Shown here piece after piece: positions 5,484 through 12,002 of a stretch of DNA of 14,338 nt (position 1 is the stretch's first letter; each line of letters starts with the position of its first letter). Under the pieces are notes generated by a model. The model was not told the origin of the DNA, searched no databases, and saw only the letters and a program-made list of their open reading frames with translations. The position numbers were made by a program, and so were the translations under genes. This stretch comes from Pseudomonadota bacterium (lineage in GTDB: Bacteria > Pseudomonadota > Alphaproteobacteria > Rhizobiales > Xanthobacteraceae): the NCBI GenBank assembly GCA_023417665.1, contig JAEZFA010000069.1:1-14338 (forward strand), given 5' to 3'.

Positions 5484-5765
5484 TTGTTTGTCCGGCTGCT
5501 CATCGCATTCGACGCGCTTGTAGCAGCCGGCATTCTTTTCTTTTTCTTCCTCGGCGTCTCCGACGGCACCGTCTCGTCCTTCAATATCGGAATCTGGCTG
5601 GCCTTGCTTGCCGGTACGGCCTTGTCGCTTGTCGGCGGCATTCTCGCTCATCGCCGCGGCAATCGCGTGCTTGCGATCCTCTTGCTCCTGATCCTCGCGC
5701 TGCCTGGCCTTGCCTTTGCGCTGTTCGCGTTGACGCTGCTGATCGCGCAGCCGCGCTGGAACTAG
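5484..5765 (+). CDS. Small hydrophobic membrane protein
   Basis: A protein of 93 residues with probably three membrane helices: residues about 3-23 (LLIAFDALVAAGILFFFFLG), 32-53 (FNIGIWLALLAGTALSLVGG) and 63-87 (LAILLLLILALPGLAFALFA). A short basic loop AHRRGNR lies between the second and third, probably cytoplasmic. I do not recognise the family and assign no function. The only start that keeps the first helix is TTG at 5484, three bases after the dksA stop; there is no clear ribosome site, so translation is probably coupled to dksA. Codon use and GC match its neighbours. Its stop overlaps by four bases the stop of the convergent gene at 5762. No terminator is visible between them. Confidence 0.7.
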   Translation: MFVRLLIAFDALVAAGILFFFFLGVSDGTVSSFNIGIWLALLAGTALSLVGGILAHRRGNRVLAILLLLILALPGLAFALFALTLLIAQPRWN

Positions 5766-6259
5766 CGGCGCGCGAACAGCGCCTTCAGCATCCGGAAAAA
5801 CGTGTAGAGCGTGAGCTCCACCGCTGCCGTCAGCAGCAACAGAAACAGCGCGCGCTGGCCCAGATCGTCGGTGATTGCCGCGCGAAATTTGTAGCGCATG
5901 CTGTCGGGAAAATAATTATCGACCAGCGCGTAAAGCTGGATCGTGAGCGGCTGGAGCTTGGTGTAAGCCCAGCCGAGGAAATCGAGATGAAACGCAAAGA
6001 GATAGCCGTAGAGCAGCCAGACGATCACCACGGTAAGCGCGAGCAGCAGGATCTTTCCGAGCAGCAGCGTCAGGAATGACGGTCCACGCCGCGGAGGCGG
6101 GGCATCATAATCGTCGTCATATTGCCGGTATGTCACGCGATTCTCCGGAGCGTCGCCTGACGGAGTGGGCGATGCTTCCGGCGTGTTGTCAAACGGCTTA
6201 ATCGTTCGCACCGAAGGCAAAGAGGTCAATGTCAGGCTCCGCTTTTCCGCCAAGCGCAT
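5762..6259 (-). CDS. Hypothetical membrane protein with disordered N terminus
   Basis: Up to 165 residues. Residues 20-60 are Pro/Asp/Tyr-rich and probably disordered (for example NRVTYRQYDDDYDAPPPRR). A long hydrophobic helix follows at about 61-90 (LLLGKILLLALTVVIVWLLY) and a second at about 137-157 (ALFLLLLTAAVELTLYTFF), with an amphipathic stretch between them. I do not recognise a family. The start is uncertain: the ATG at 6259 makes the gene overlap the oxidoreductase by 62 nt and has only a weak GGA upstream; a GTG at 6211-6209 would give 149 residues and a 14-nt overlap. The conserved-looking hydrophobic half is the same either way. It is probably last in a three-gene minus-strand unit (66-residue protein, oxidoreductase, this). 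Confidence 0.65.
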   Translation of the reverse strand: MRLAEKRSLTLTSLPSVRTIKPFDNTPEASPTPSGDAPENRVTYRQYDDDYDAPPPRRGPSFLTLLLGKILLLALTVVIVWLLYGYLFAFHLDFLGWAYTKLQPLTIQLYALVDNYFPDSMRYKFRAAITDDLGQRALFLLLLTAAVELTLYTFFRMLKALFARR

Positions 6260-7418
6260 TCGCGATCATTTCCGAGGCGATCTGTGCGTAGGTCGTGCCG
6301 TTGCCGCCGAAGCCCAGCACCGCGCAGACCCGCGGCAGTCCCGGCACATTGCCGATCATGGGCAGTCCGGTTTCCGATGCGCCGAAAGCCCCGGCCCAGG
6401 CGTAGTCTACGTTGAAATCAATTTGCGGCATCAGCAAGCCGAGCTTGCTGCGGAAGCGTTCGATCTTGGCCGGTATGCGCTTGATACGCCGGTCGTTGTC
6501 GTTGTGATTTTCGTCTTCGCCTCCGACCACGATCCGCCCATCCGGCGTCGTGCGGACATAGATGTAGGGATCGGCCGCCTCCCAGATCAGCGCACGCGAC
6601 GGCCATAGATTTTCGGGTTGTGGTTTGGTTGCGGCGGCCCAGGTCGAAACGATCAGGTGCTTCTTGACCGAAAGGAATTCGGGCAACTGGTAGCCGCAGC
6701 AGAACACCACAAAGTCGGCGGCAATCCGGTGGCCGGCGCTTGTTGTAACGACAGCGTTGCTTTCGTTCGTTTCGATTGCGGCCGCCTCGAGTGGCGCGAA
6801 GATTCTGGCGCCGCCCGCCTGCGCGCAGCGTAAAACGCCGAGCGCCATATTCACGGGATGCGACTCGGCAGAATTTCCCGACAGGATTGCGCAAGGCCGG
6901 TCGATGCCGAACTCACGCAGCAGTTCCTCGCGCTCAATAATTCGCGAAGGAAGACCGAGCGCAATGCGCGCTTCGCATTCGCGTCGTAGGCCGGCGGGCC
7001 CCAGCACCTTGCCGGGCAACAGGAGTGCGTCGCGCTCGGCATAATCGCAGTCGATGTCGAGCGCGCGGATTTTTTCCGTGAGGTTGCGCATTGCGCGGAA
7101 CGAGCGCTGCCAGACCCGCGCGGCTTTCTGCTTGCCAATCTTCTCCGCAAGGACGACGAGGGGGTTGTCGATTTCGAACAGAAGCAGCGACGTGCTTGCG
7201 GATGTCGAGCCGTCGCCCGGTTCTTCCCGGTCGATCACGGTCACGTCGCGGCCGGCTGCGGCGAGCGCTTGCGCCACCATCGCGCCGGTAATGCCCGCGC
7301 CGATGACGAGCACTTCGGTGCGCAGGTCCTCTTTCAGTGGGTCGGTTGGGAATGCCGGTCCGGCGCTCTGCCAGAGGCTGACGCCGGCGGTTGGGTTCTC
7401 GCTTGCCACGAGACCCAA
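6198..7418 (-). CDS. FAD-dependent oxidoreductase, DadA/glycine oxidase family
   Basis: A protein of about 406 residues. The dinucleotide-binding motif VLVIGAGITGAMVAQALAAAG is at about residues 37-57, followed by VTVID with the acidic residue that binds the adenosine ribose. The C-terminal FAD contact region has WAGAFGASETGLPMIG and then VLGFGGNGTTYAQIASEMIA, both typical of D-amino acid oxidase-like enzymes that oxidise a C-N bond of an amino acid or polyamine. The 36-residue N-terminal lead before the Rossmann fold (AGVSLWQS) resembles gamma-glutamylputrescine oxidase-like members. Substrate cannot be told. No signal peptide. The start is TTG at 7418 (GGAG 5 nt upstream) or GTG at 7409; no ATG fits. 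It lies between flagellar operons but has no known flagellar role. Confidence 0.88.
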   Translation of the reverse strand: MGLVASENPTAGVSLWQSAGPAFPTDPLKEDLRTEVLVIGAGITGAMVAQALAAAGRDVTVIDREEPGDGSTSASTSLLLFEIDNPLVVLAEKIGKQKAARVWQRSFRAMRNLTEKIRALDIDCDYAERDALLLPGKVLGPAGLRRECEARIALGLPSRIIEREELLREFGIDRPCAILSGNSAESHPVNMALGVLRCAQAGGARIFAPLEAAAIETNESNAVVTTSAGHRIAADFVVFCCGYQLPEFLSVKKHLIVSTWAAATKPQPENLWPSRALIWEAADPYIYVRTTPDGRIVVGGEDENHNDNDRRIKRIPAKIERFRSKLGLLMPQIDFNVDYAWAGAFGASETGLPMIGNVPGLPRVCAVLGFGGNGTTYAQIASEMIANALGGKAEPDIDLFAFGAND

Positions 7419-7459
7419 ACGATCTCCGGCAACACAAGTTCCGTCCGGCTTTCAGGCAA

Positions 7460-7660
7460 TCAGTTTTCGGCCTTTTCCCAGCGGCCGACGAAACGGTCGT
7501 CCCGCCAGACTTCGATCGCGCCGAAATTGCCGCGATGATGCTTGCCGCGCGTATTGGCGTCGGCATCGTCGAGGCAGCTTTCCGTCCTGGCTTTCAGCAG
7601 GTGATTGCGGTGATCCAGGAAGCGAAAAAGATATGCCGCGTTGTCGTCCCGCTCTTTCAT
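7460..7660 (-). CDS. Small hypothetical protein, 66 residues
   Basis: A charged soluble protein, rich in Arg, Asp and His (MKERDDNAAYLFRFLDHRNH, later GAIEVWRDDRFVGRWEKAEN). I do not recognise a family. Support for a real gene: an ATG at 7660-7658 with AGAGG 5 nt upstream, a plausible amino acid composition, and position 41 nt before the oxidoreductase in the same orientation. Overlapping longer frames on both strands have Arg/Pro/Ser-rich translations typical of GC-rich noise. It is most likely first in the unit that includes the oxidoreductase. No convincing promoter is seen in 7661-7750. Confidence 0.55.
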   Translation of the reverse strand: MKERDDNAAYLFRFLDHRNHLLKARTESCLDDADANTRGKHHRGNFGAIEVWRDDRFVGRWEKAEN

Positions 7661-7749
7661 GTCCGCCTCTCACGCAACAAACGGAAAGACCGGAGAGTGG
7701 CCGCTTCGGGTAAACAGAGCGTTGCCGCGCCAAACCGGAACCGGCGGCG

Positions 7750-7789
7750 GGAAAGAATACGGCCCCCGCCGGGGAGCAGCGGGGGCCGT
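7750..7789 (-). terminator. Terminator of the flgF-flgG-flgA-flgH operon
   Basis: A perfect 11-bp stem (7759-7769 with 7779-7789) with a 9-base loop. Read on the minus strand it is followed by ATTCTTTC. It begins 100 nt after the flgH stop at 7889. Nothing else recognisable lies in 7790-7888. Confidence 0.75.
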
Positions 7790-7888
7790 TAGATGCCGGC
7801 CGAGTTGGGGAGCTTCGGGCCGGCTTGCGCTTCGCGCGTCTGGTTGGGGAGTGCGCGCGAAACGAAACTAGCTTTCTCCGGGCCCGCG

Positions 7889-8629
7889 CTAGAACGGCAT
7901 CAGGTGCTCGAAGAGTTGCTGGCCCCAGCGCGGCTGCTGGATGTCGGTGATCTGGCCGCGGCCGCCATAGGAGATGCGGGCTTGCGCGATCTTCTGCGAG
8001 TCGAGCGTGTTATCGGCTTCGATGTCTTCCGGCCGCACGATGCCAGCCACGATCAGTTCGCGCATTTCGAAGTTCACGCGCACTTCCTGCTTGCCTTCGA
8101 TGACGAGATTGCCGTTCGGCAGCACCTGCGTCACGACCGCAGCGACATTGGTCTGCAGGATTTCCTGCCGGTTGACGTTGCCTTTGCCTTCGCTGGTCGT
8201 GGTCGAGTCCGTCGTCAGCATGCGGTTCGGAATCGCCTGCTTGGTGAATGGAATTTTGGTCAGCCCGAACAGATTGCTGATGCCGGAATCCTCGCCTGCG
8301 GAACGGTTGCGCTTGGTTTCGTTGTCGAGTTGCGCCTTGTCCGCGATCTTCACCTTGATCGTGAGAATGTCGCCGATCTGGTGCGCGCGCTGATCCTTGA
8401 AGAAGGCGCGGCTTCCCGAGCGCCACAGCGAGTTGGGGCTATAGGCGACCGGCACCGGCTCCGGCATCGGCATGGAGACAGGACGGTAGTTCGGCAGCGT
8501 GGTGGGATTGTTCACCGGAGAGAGCGGCGGCTCCTGCGTGATGTTCGAGATCCGGTCGACGGTGGCACAGCCGCCGAGCAGCGATGCCGCCAGCGCCACA
8601 GCGCCCGTGCGCAGGAACAGATTGGACAT
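7889..8629 (-). CDS. flgH: Flagellar L-ring lipoprotein FlgH
   Basis: Outer-membrane L-ring subunit. With the ATG at 8629 it has 246 residues, normal for FlgH. The lipoprotein signal is MSNLFLRTGAVALAASLLGGC, with Cys21 the expected lipidation site. The conserved core follows: SLWRSGSRAFFKDQRAHQIGDILTIKV, and further on NGNLVIEGKQEVRVNFEMRELIVAGIVRPEDI, both diagnostic. The end GRGQITDIQQPRWGQQLFEHLMPF is typical. The frame is open from a TTG at 8665 that overlaps the flgA stop, but this would put 12 charged residues before the signal peptide; GAGAGAGG upstream of 8629 at 11 nt favours the later start. It is last gene of the flgF operon and partner of FlgI, made from the separate flgI operon. 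Confidence 0.96.
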   Translation of the reverse strand: MSNLFLRTGAVALAASLLGGCATVDRISNITQEPPLSPVNNPTTLPNYRPVSMPMPEPVPVAYSPNSLWRSGSRAFFKDQRAHQIGDILTIKVKIADKAQLDNETKRNRSAGEDSGISNLFGLTKIPFTKQAIPNRMLTTDSTTTSEGKGNVNRQEILQTNVAAVVTQVLPNGNLVIEGKQEVRVNFEMRELIVAGIVRPEDIEADNTLDSQKIAQARISYGGRGQITDIQQPRWGQQLFEHLMPF

Positions 8630-8661
8630 GACGGTCACTACCTCTCTCAAACTCTTTTTGT

Positions 8662-9660
8662 TCAACGGTTGGTATTCTGGATCGACGCGGTATTCAGCGT
8701 TGCGGCTTCGGTCACGGTAACGACGCCGGGCGCAGTGATGACGGCCTGTACGATGCGCTTGGATTGCGGATTGAGCACCGAGATCGTTTCGCCTTCGGAG
8801 CCGTTGCCCATGGCCTTGCCGCGCAGCGTCAGCGTGATTGCCTTGGTGCGGAACACGATCGTGACGGCATCGTCGCGGCCGATGATTTGCGGCTTCATGA
8901 GATCCGCGGCGCGAAGCGTCTGGCCCGCGCGCAGGGCCCGGCGCGCAGCCTGATTGACGACGAATTCAGGCTTGGCGAGTGCGTCCGTCACGACGTCGGT
9001 GCGCGGCAGGCGTTCGGTGACGAGATCGGTTTCGCGGATTGTCTCGCCGCGCGGGATCGAGCGCGCCAGCGTAACGACTTCCGTGGTTTCGATCAGCGTG
9101 CCGGTCATGCGCGCCGGATTGCGTCGAAGCGTCATCGAGCCCGGCATGTCGATGATGGCCTCGAAGCGATTGTTGCGGCGATCGACGATCACCGTGACGA
9201 TGCGCGGCGCTTCGTTGACATTCGGTTCGACCTGCAGCGTGCGCATATGCGGGTCGAAGGTCACGCTCAGATCAGAGGCGTTGGCGATCTCGTAGCGCTG
9301 GGCCGCCGCTTCTGCGATGGCACGCGACAGATCGCTCAACGTCACGCTCCGGCTCGCGCGAGAGACGAGCACTTCCGTGATATTGCGGGTGTCGAAGACG
9401 AGGATGCCGTGCGCGCGCAATGCTTCCATGACGCGATGCACCTGAATCGTCCCAGATGCGCCGAGCTCCGGCGCCTTGAAGATGGGCTGGCTTGCGACCG
9501 TGCCGGCGTTTTCCAGAATGTCGCCGATGCGCACGAATTCGCCATCGACATTGGCTTCGGCCTTCAGGGAAGGCGGCGCGCTCTGCGCCATGGTCGTGAG
9601 CGGCCATGCTGCGAGCACCACGCCGACGGCGAGGCGGAGAAATGCTTTGCAGGAAATCAT
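8662..9660 (-). CDS. flgA: P-ring assembly chaperone FlgA
   Basis: A periplasmic protein of 332 residues that helps FlgI assemble into the P ring. It starts with a signal peptide (MISCKAFLRLAVGVVLAAWP, cut expected after TTMA at about residue 25). The C-terminal SAF-type domain is recognisable by VVTLARSIPRGETIRETDL, then AARRALRAGQTLRAADLMKP, and ends with VTIVFRTKAITLTLRGKAMGNGSEGETISVLNPQSKRIVQAVITAPGVV. It is longer than enterobacterial FlgA (about 219), with an extra N-terminal region, as usual in Alphaproteobacteria. The ATG at 9660 has GAGGAG 7 nt upstream, and the gene follows flgG by 11 nt. Confidence 0.93.
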   Translation of the reverse strand: MISCKAFLRLAVGVVLAAWPLTTMAQSAPPSLKAEANVDGEFVRIGDILENAGTVASQPIFKAPELGASGTIQVHRVMEALRAHGILVFDTRNITEVLVSRASRSVTLSDLSRAIAEAAAQRYEIANASDLSVTFDPHMRTLQVEPNVNEAPRIVTVIVDRRNNRFEAIIDMPGSMTLRRNPARMTGTLIETTEVVTLARSIPRGETIRETDLVTERLPRTDVVTDALAKPEFVVNQAARRALRAGQTLRAADLMKPQIIGRDDAVTIVFRTKAITLTLRGKAMGNGSEGETISVLNPQSKRIVQAVITAPGVVTVTEAATLNTASIQNTNR

Positions 9661-9671
9661 CGCGATGCTCC

Positions 9672-10460
9672 TCAGCGCAACATGTTGGCGGTGGATTGCA
9701 GCATCTCGTCCGCGGCGGACACGACCTTGGCGTTCATCGAATAGGCGCGTTGCGCTGCGATCAGGTCGGAAATCTCGGTCACCGCGTTCACGTTCGCGGT
9801 TTCGAGATTGCGCTGGAGCAGCGTGCCGGAGCCGTCGATGCCGGGATTGGAAAGCTGCGGTGTGCCGCTCGATGCCGTTTCCAGAAACAGGTTGTCGCCG
9901 ATCGGCTGCAGGCCGTTCTTGTTGACGAAGCGCGCGAGCTGAAGCTGCCCGATCTCCTGCGGGTTGGTCTGGTTCGGCAGTGTTACCGAAACCTGTCCGG
10001 CCTGGTTGATGGTGACGCCAGTGGCGTTGGCCGGGATCGTCATCTGCGGTTCCAGCAGATAGCCTTCCGGCGTCACGACGCGTCCCTGATCGTCGCGCTC
10101 GAAGGAGCCCGCGCGCGTGAACGCTATGCGACCATCGGGCATGGTCACGCGAAAAAAGCCTTCGCCGCGGATCGCGACGTCGAGATCCTTCTCGGTGAGC
10201 GAGATGTTGCCCTGATTCATGATGCGCGGCGTCGAGACGACCTTGACGCCGCCGCCGATGTCGACGCCTGCCGGAAGGCGAGTGCCCTGATCTGATGTGT
10301 TGGTGCCGACGCGCCGCAGGTTCTGGTACATCAGGTCCTGAAATTCGACGCGCTGCTTCTTGAAGCCCGTCGTGCGCATGTTGGCGATGTTGTTGGAAAT
10401 GACTTCGACGTTCAGTTCCTGCGCCATCATTCCGGTGGCGGCCGTGTAAAGAGCGCGCAT
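9672..10460 (-). CDS. flgG: Distal rod protein FlgG
   Basis: A protein of 262 residues, the standard FlgG length; it polymerises into the distal rod that passes through the P and L rings. The N terminus MRALYTAATGMMAQELNVEVISNNIANMRTTGFKKQRVEFQDLMYQ is a textbook rod-hook N-terminal domain, including the FlgG-specific lead after TTGFK. The C terminus LETANVNAVTEISDLIAAQRAYSMNAKVVSAADEMLQSTANMLR is equally diagnostic. There is no cleaved signal, consistent with export through the flagellar type III route. The ATG at 10460 has AGAGGAG 8 nt upstream. It follows flgF by 24 nt. Confidence 0.98.
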   Translation of the reverse strand: MRALYTAATGMMAQELNVEVISNNIANMRTTGFKKQRVEFQDLMYQNLRRVGTNTSDQGTRLPAGVDIGGGVKVVSTPRIMNQGNISLTEKDLDVAIRGEGFFRVTMPDGRIAFTRAGSFERDDQGRVVTPEGYLLEPQMTIPANATGVTINQAGQVSVTLPNQTNPQEIGQLQLARFVNKNGLQPIGDNLFLETASSGTPQLSNPGIDGSGTLLQRNLETANVNAVTEISDLIAAQRAYSMNAKVVSAADEMLQSTANMLR

Positions 10461-10484
10461 TGTCTATTCTCCTCTGGCTGGCGA

Positions 10485-11243
10485 TCAGACCTCGGCGAGC
10501 TTTTCGATCGCCCTGCGGCGAAGCTCGTCGGTGCGCTGCTGCATGTTGGAAATGGTGGTGTAGGCACGGGTGACTTCGAGCATGCGGTTCATTTCCTTCA
10601 CCGCAGACACGTTGGAGCGTTCGAGTGTTCCCTGCACCGCACGGGTCGCAGGGGTTGCGGGCTGCGCGACGATGCCGTTGCCGGCGGCCCAGAGATTGTC
10701 GCCCTGCGCGGAAAGCTGGGTCGGGTTGGCAAAGTTCACCATGCGCAGCTTGCCGCGTTCGCCGACCTGACCCGCGGCGTTGGTCGCCGAGACGGTGCCG
10801 TCGGCGGCGATGGTGATGTTGGTGTCGGTCGGCTCGAATACGATCGGTCCGCCCTGACCCAGAACCGGGTGACCGTTATTCGTCACCAACTGTCCCTGCG
10901 GGTTCAGATGAAAGTTTCCGGAACGCGTGTAGCGCTCGCCGTTCTGCGTCTGCACGGCGAAGAAACCGGGTCCGTTGATCGCGACGTCGAGCGGCGCGTC
11001 GGTGCGCTGGAGCGGGCCCTGGCTGAAGTCCTGCAAGGTCGCGCGGTCGGTTACGAAGGCGACGCGGCGGTCATTGCCCGGGAAATATTCGTGGCGCGCG
11101 GTGGGGTCGAGATACTGCTCGAACATCACGGACTCGCCCTTGAAGCCCGAGGTGTTGATGTTGGCGATGTTGTTCGCAATCACGTCGAGCTCGCGCCGCA
11201 ACGCGACCTGCCGTGAAAGTCCAACCAGAAGGGCATTATCCAT
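10485..11243 (-). CDS. flgF: Proximal rod protein FlgF
   Basis: A protein of 252 residues, rod subunit exported by the flagellar apparatus. The N terminus LSRQVALRRELDVIANNIANINTSGFKGESVMFEQYL carries the rod-hook family ANNIAN motif; the middle has DAPLDVAINGPGFFAVQTQNGERYTRSGNF, and the C terminus ERSNVSAVKEMNRMLEVTRAYTTISNMQQ. FlgF is told from FlgG by the absence of the FlgG lead and by its position upstream of flgG. The ATG at 11243 has GGGGAG 8 nt upstream. It is first gene of the flgF-flgG-flgA-flgH operon, read from the sigma-54 promoter at 11307-11323, and is divergent from fliL. Confidence 0.96.
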   Translation of the reverse strand: MDNALLVGLSRQVALRRELDVIANNIANINTSGFKGESVMFEQYLDPTARHEYFPGNDRRVAFVTDRATLQDFSQGPLQRTDAPLDVAINGPGFFAVQTQNGERYTRSGNFHLNPQGQLVTNNGHPVLGQGGPIVFEPTDTNITIAADGTVSATNAAGQVGERGKLRMVNFANPTQLSAQGDNLWAAGNGIVAQPATPATRAVQGTLERSNVSAVKEMNRMLEVTRAYTTISNMQQRTDELRRRAIEKLAEV

Positions 11244-11306
11244 GGCCCGAGCTCCCCAAGTCCGGGCCCCCGAACGCTCCCCAGCGGGGTGGCCCGTACC
11301 CTCCTC

Positions 11307-11323
11307 AGCAGGAGCCGTGCCAG
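11307..11323 (-). promoter_or_regulatory. Sigma-54 promoter of the flgF operon
   Basis: Minus strand CTGGCACGGCTCCTGCT. It matches YTGGCACG-N4-TTGCW at every fixed position except one (C for the first T of TTGC), with 10 bases between GG and GC. A start near 11297 leaves a leader of about 53 nt before flgF. The candidate enhancer site 11400-11414 lies about 80 bp upstream. Confidence 0.85.
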
Positions 11324-11399
11324 AATAGATTTTCTATTTTAATCAATGGCTTATTCAATTGACGGGCCGGCCGCGGCCTGCCTCCCGGCAGCTTCAACC

Positions 11400-11414
11400 C
11401 GGCAAGAATTGCCG
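11400..11414. promoter_or_regulatory. Candidate FlbD (ftr-type) site, copy 2
   Basis: Inverted repeat CGGCAA-GAA-TTGCCG, 6 bp per arm. It shares the core with 4416-4430 and has the same relation to a sigma-54 promoter on one side and a CtrA-type box on the other. Confidence 0.6.
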
Positions 11415-11417
11415 TGT

Positions 11418-11433
11418 TTTAGATTTCGTTAAC
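11418..11433 (+). promoter_or_regulatory. CtrA-like box before fliL
   Basis: TTTA (11418-11421), seven bases, TTAAC (11429-11433): one mismatch from consensus. If the right half served as the -35 region, transcription would begin near 11462, about 35 nt before fliL. This spacing suits a CtrA-activated early promoter, as for fliLM in Caulobacter. The half-site GTTAAC at 11449-11454 lies where a -10 would be. Confidence 0.45.
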
Positions 11434-11498
11434 CATATCGGCCCTAGCGTTAACCCGTAGCCGCGCTTCGGGAGCAGTGCGGCTAAGGGGAGCGAATG

Positions 11499-11990
11499 AT
11501 GGCCGAAGCCGCGATGGCGGATGACCTTGCCGACGAAGCTAGCGGCAAGGCAAAAGCGCCGAAATCCAAGAAGAAGCTGTTTCTTTACGGCGGCGGTGGT
11601 CTTGCCGTCCTGCTTCTGCTCGTCGGCGGCTATTTCATGTTCTTCAAGAGCAAGCCCGCAGAGAAGCAGGAGGTCGTGGCGCCGCCCGCGATTTATTACG
11701 AACTGCCGGAAATGATCGTGAACCTCTCGGCCTCCAGCGACCGGCCGCAATATCTGCGGGTCAAGGTCACGCTGGAAATGGCCGATGCCAAAGCGCAGGA
11801 CGCGGTGAAGAAAGTGCAGCCGCGCGTCATCGACGCTTTTCAGGTGCATCTGCGCGAACTGCGCGCGGTCGATCTGGAAGGCTCGGCCGGATTATTCCGG
11901 CTGCGGGAAGAACTCACGCGAAGAATCAATATCGCGATCGCGCCCGCGAAAATCCGTGCCGTGCTCTTCAAAGAAGTCGTAGTGCAATAG
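11499..11990 (+). CDS. fliL: Flagellar basal body-associated protein FliL
   Basis: A protein of 163 residues, single-pass inner membrane, located around the stator and affecting motor torque. It has a cytoplasmic N terminus rich in Ala/Lys (to SKKK at about residue 26), one membrane helix at about 27-48 (LFLYGGGGLAVLLLLVGGYF) and a periplasmic domain with YYELPEMIVNLSASSDRPQYLRVKVTLE, and ends RREELTRRINIAI-like then VLFKEVVVQ, the usual FliL end. Two ATGs lie in tandem (11496, 11499); GGGGAG is 3 nt from the first and 6 nt from the second, so I prefer the second. It is first gene of a plus-strand operon with fliM 12 nt downstream, and divergent from flgF. Confidence 0.95.
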   Translation: MAEAAMADDLADEASGKAKAPKSKKKLFLYGGGGLAVLLLLVGGYFMFFKSKPAEKQEVVAPPAIYYELPEMIVNLSASSDRPQYLRVKVTLEMADAKAQDAVKKVQPRVIDAFQVHLRELRAVDLEGSAGLFRLREELTRRINIAIAPAKIRAVLFKEVVVQ

Positions 11991-12002
11991 CGGTTCGCCA
12001 AC

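Noticed and set aside
11400..11414. Reading the CGGCA-N5-TGCCG repeats as sigma-54 promoters
   Set aside because: GG and GC are 8 bases apart in both copies, not the required 10, and the sequences are symmetric; regulator sites fit better.
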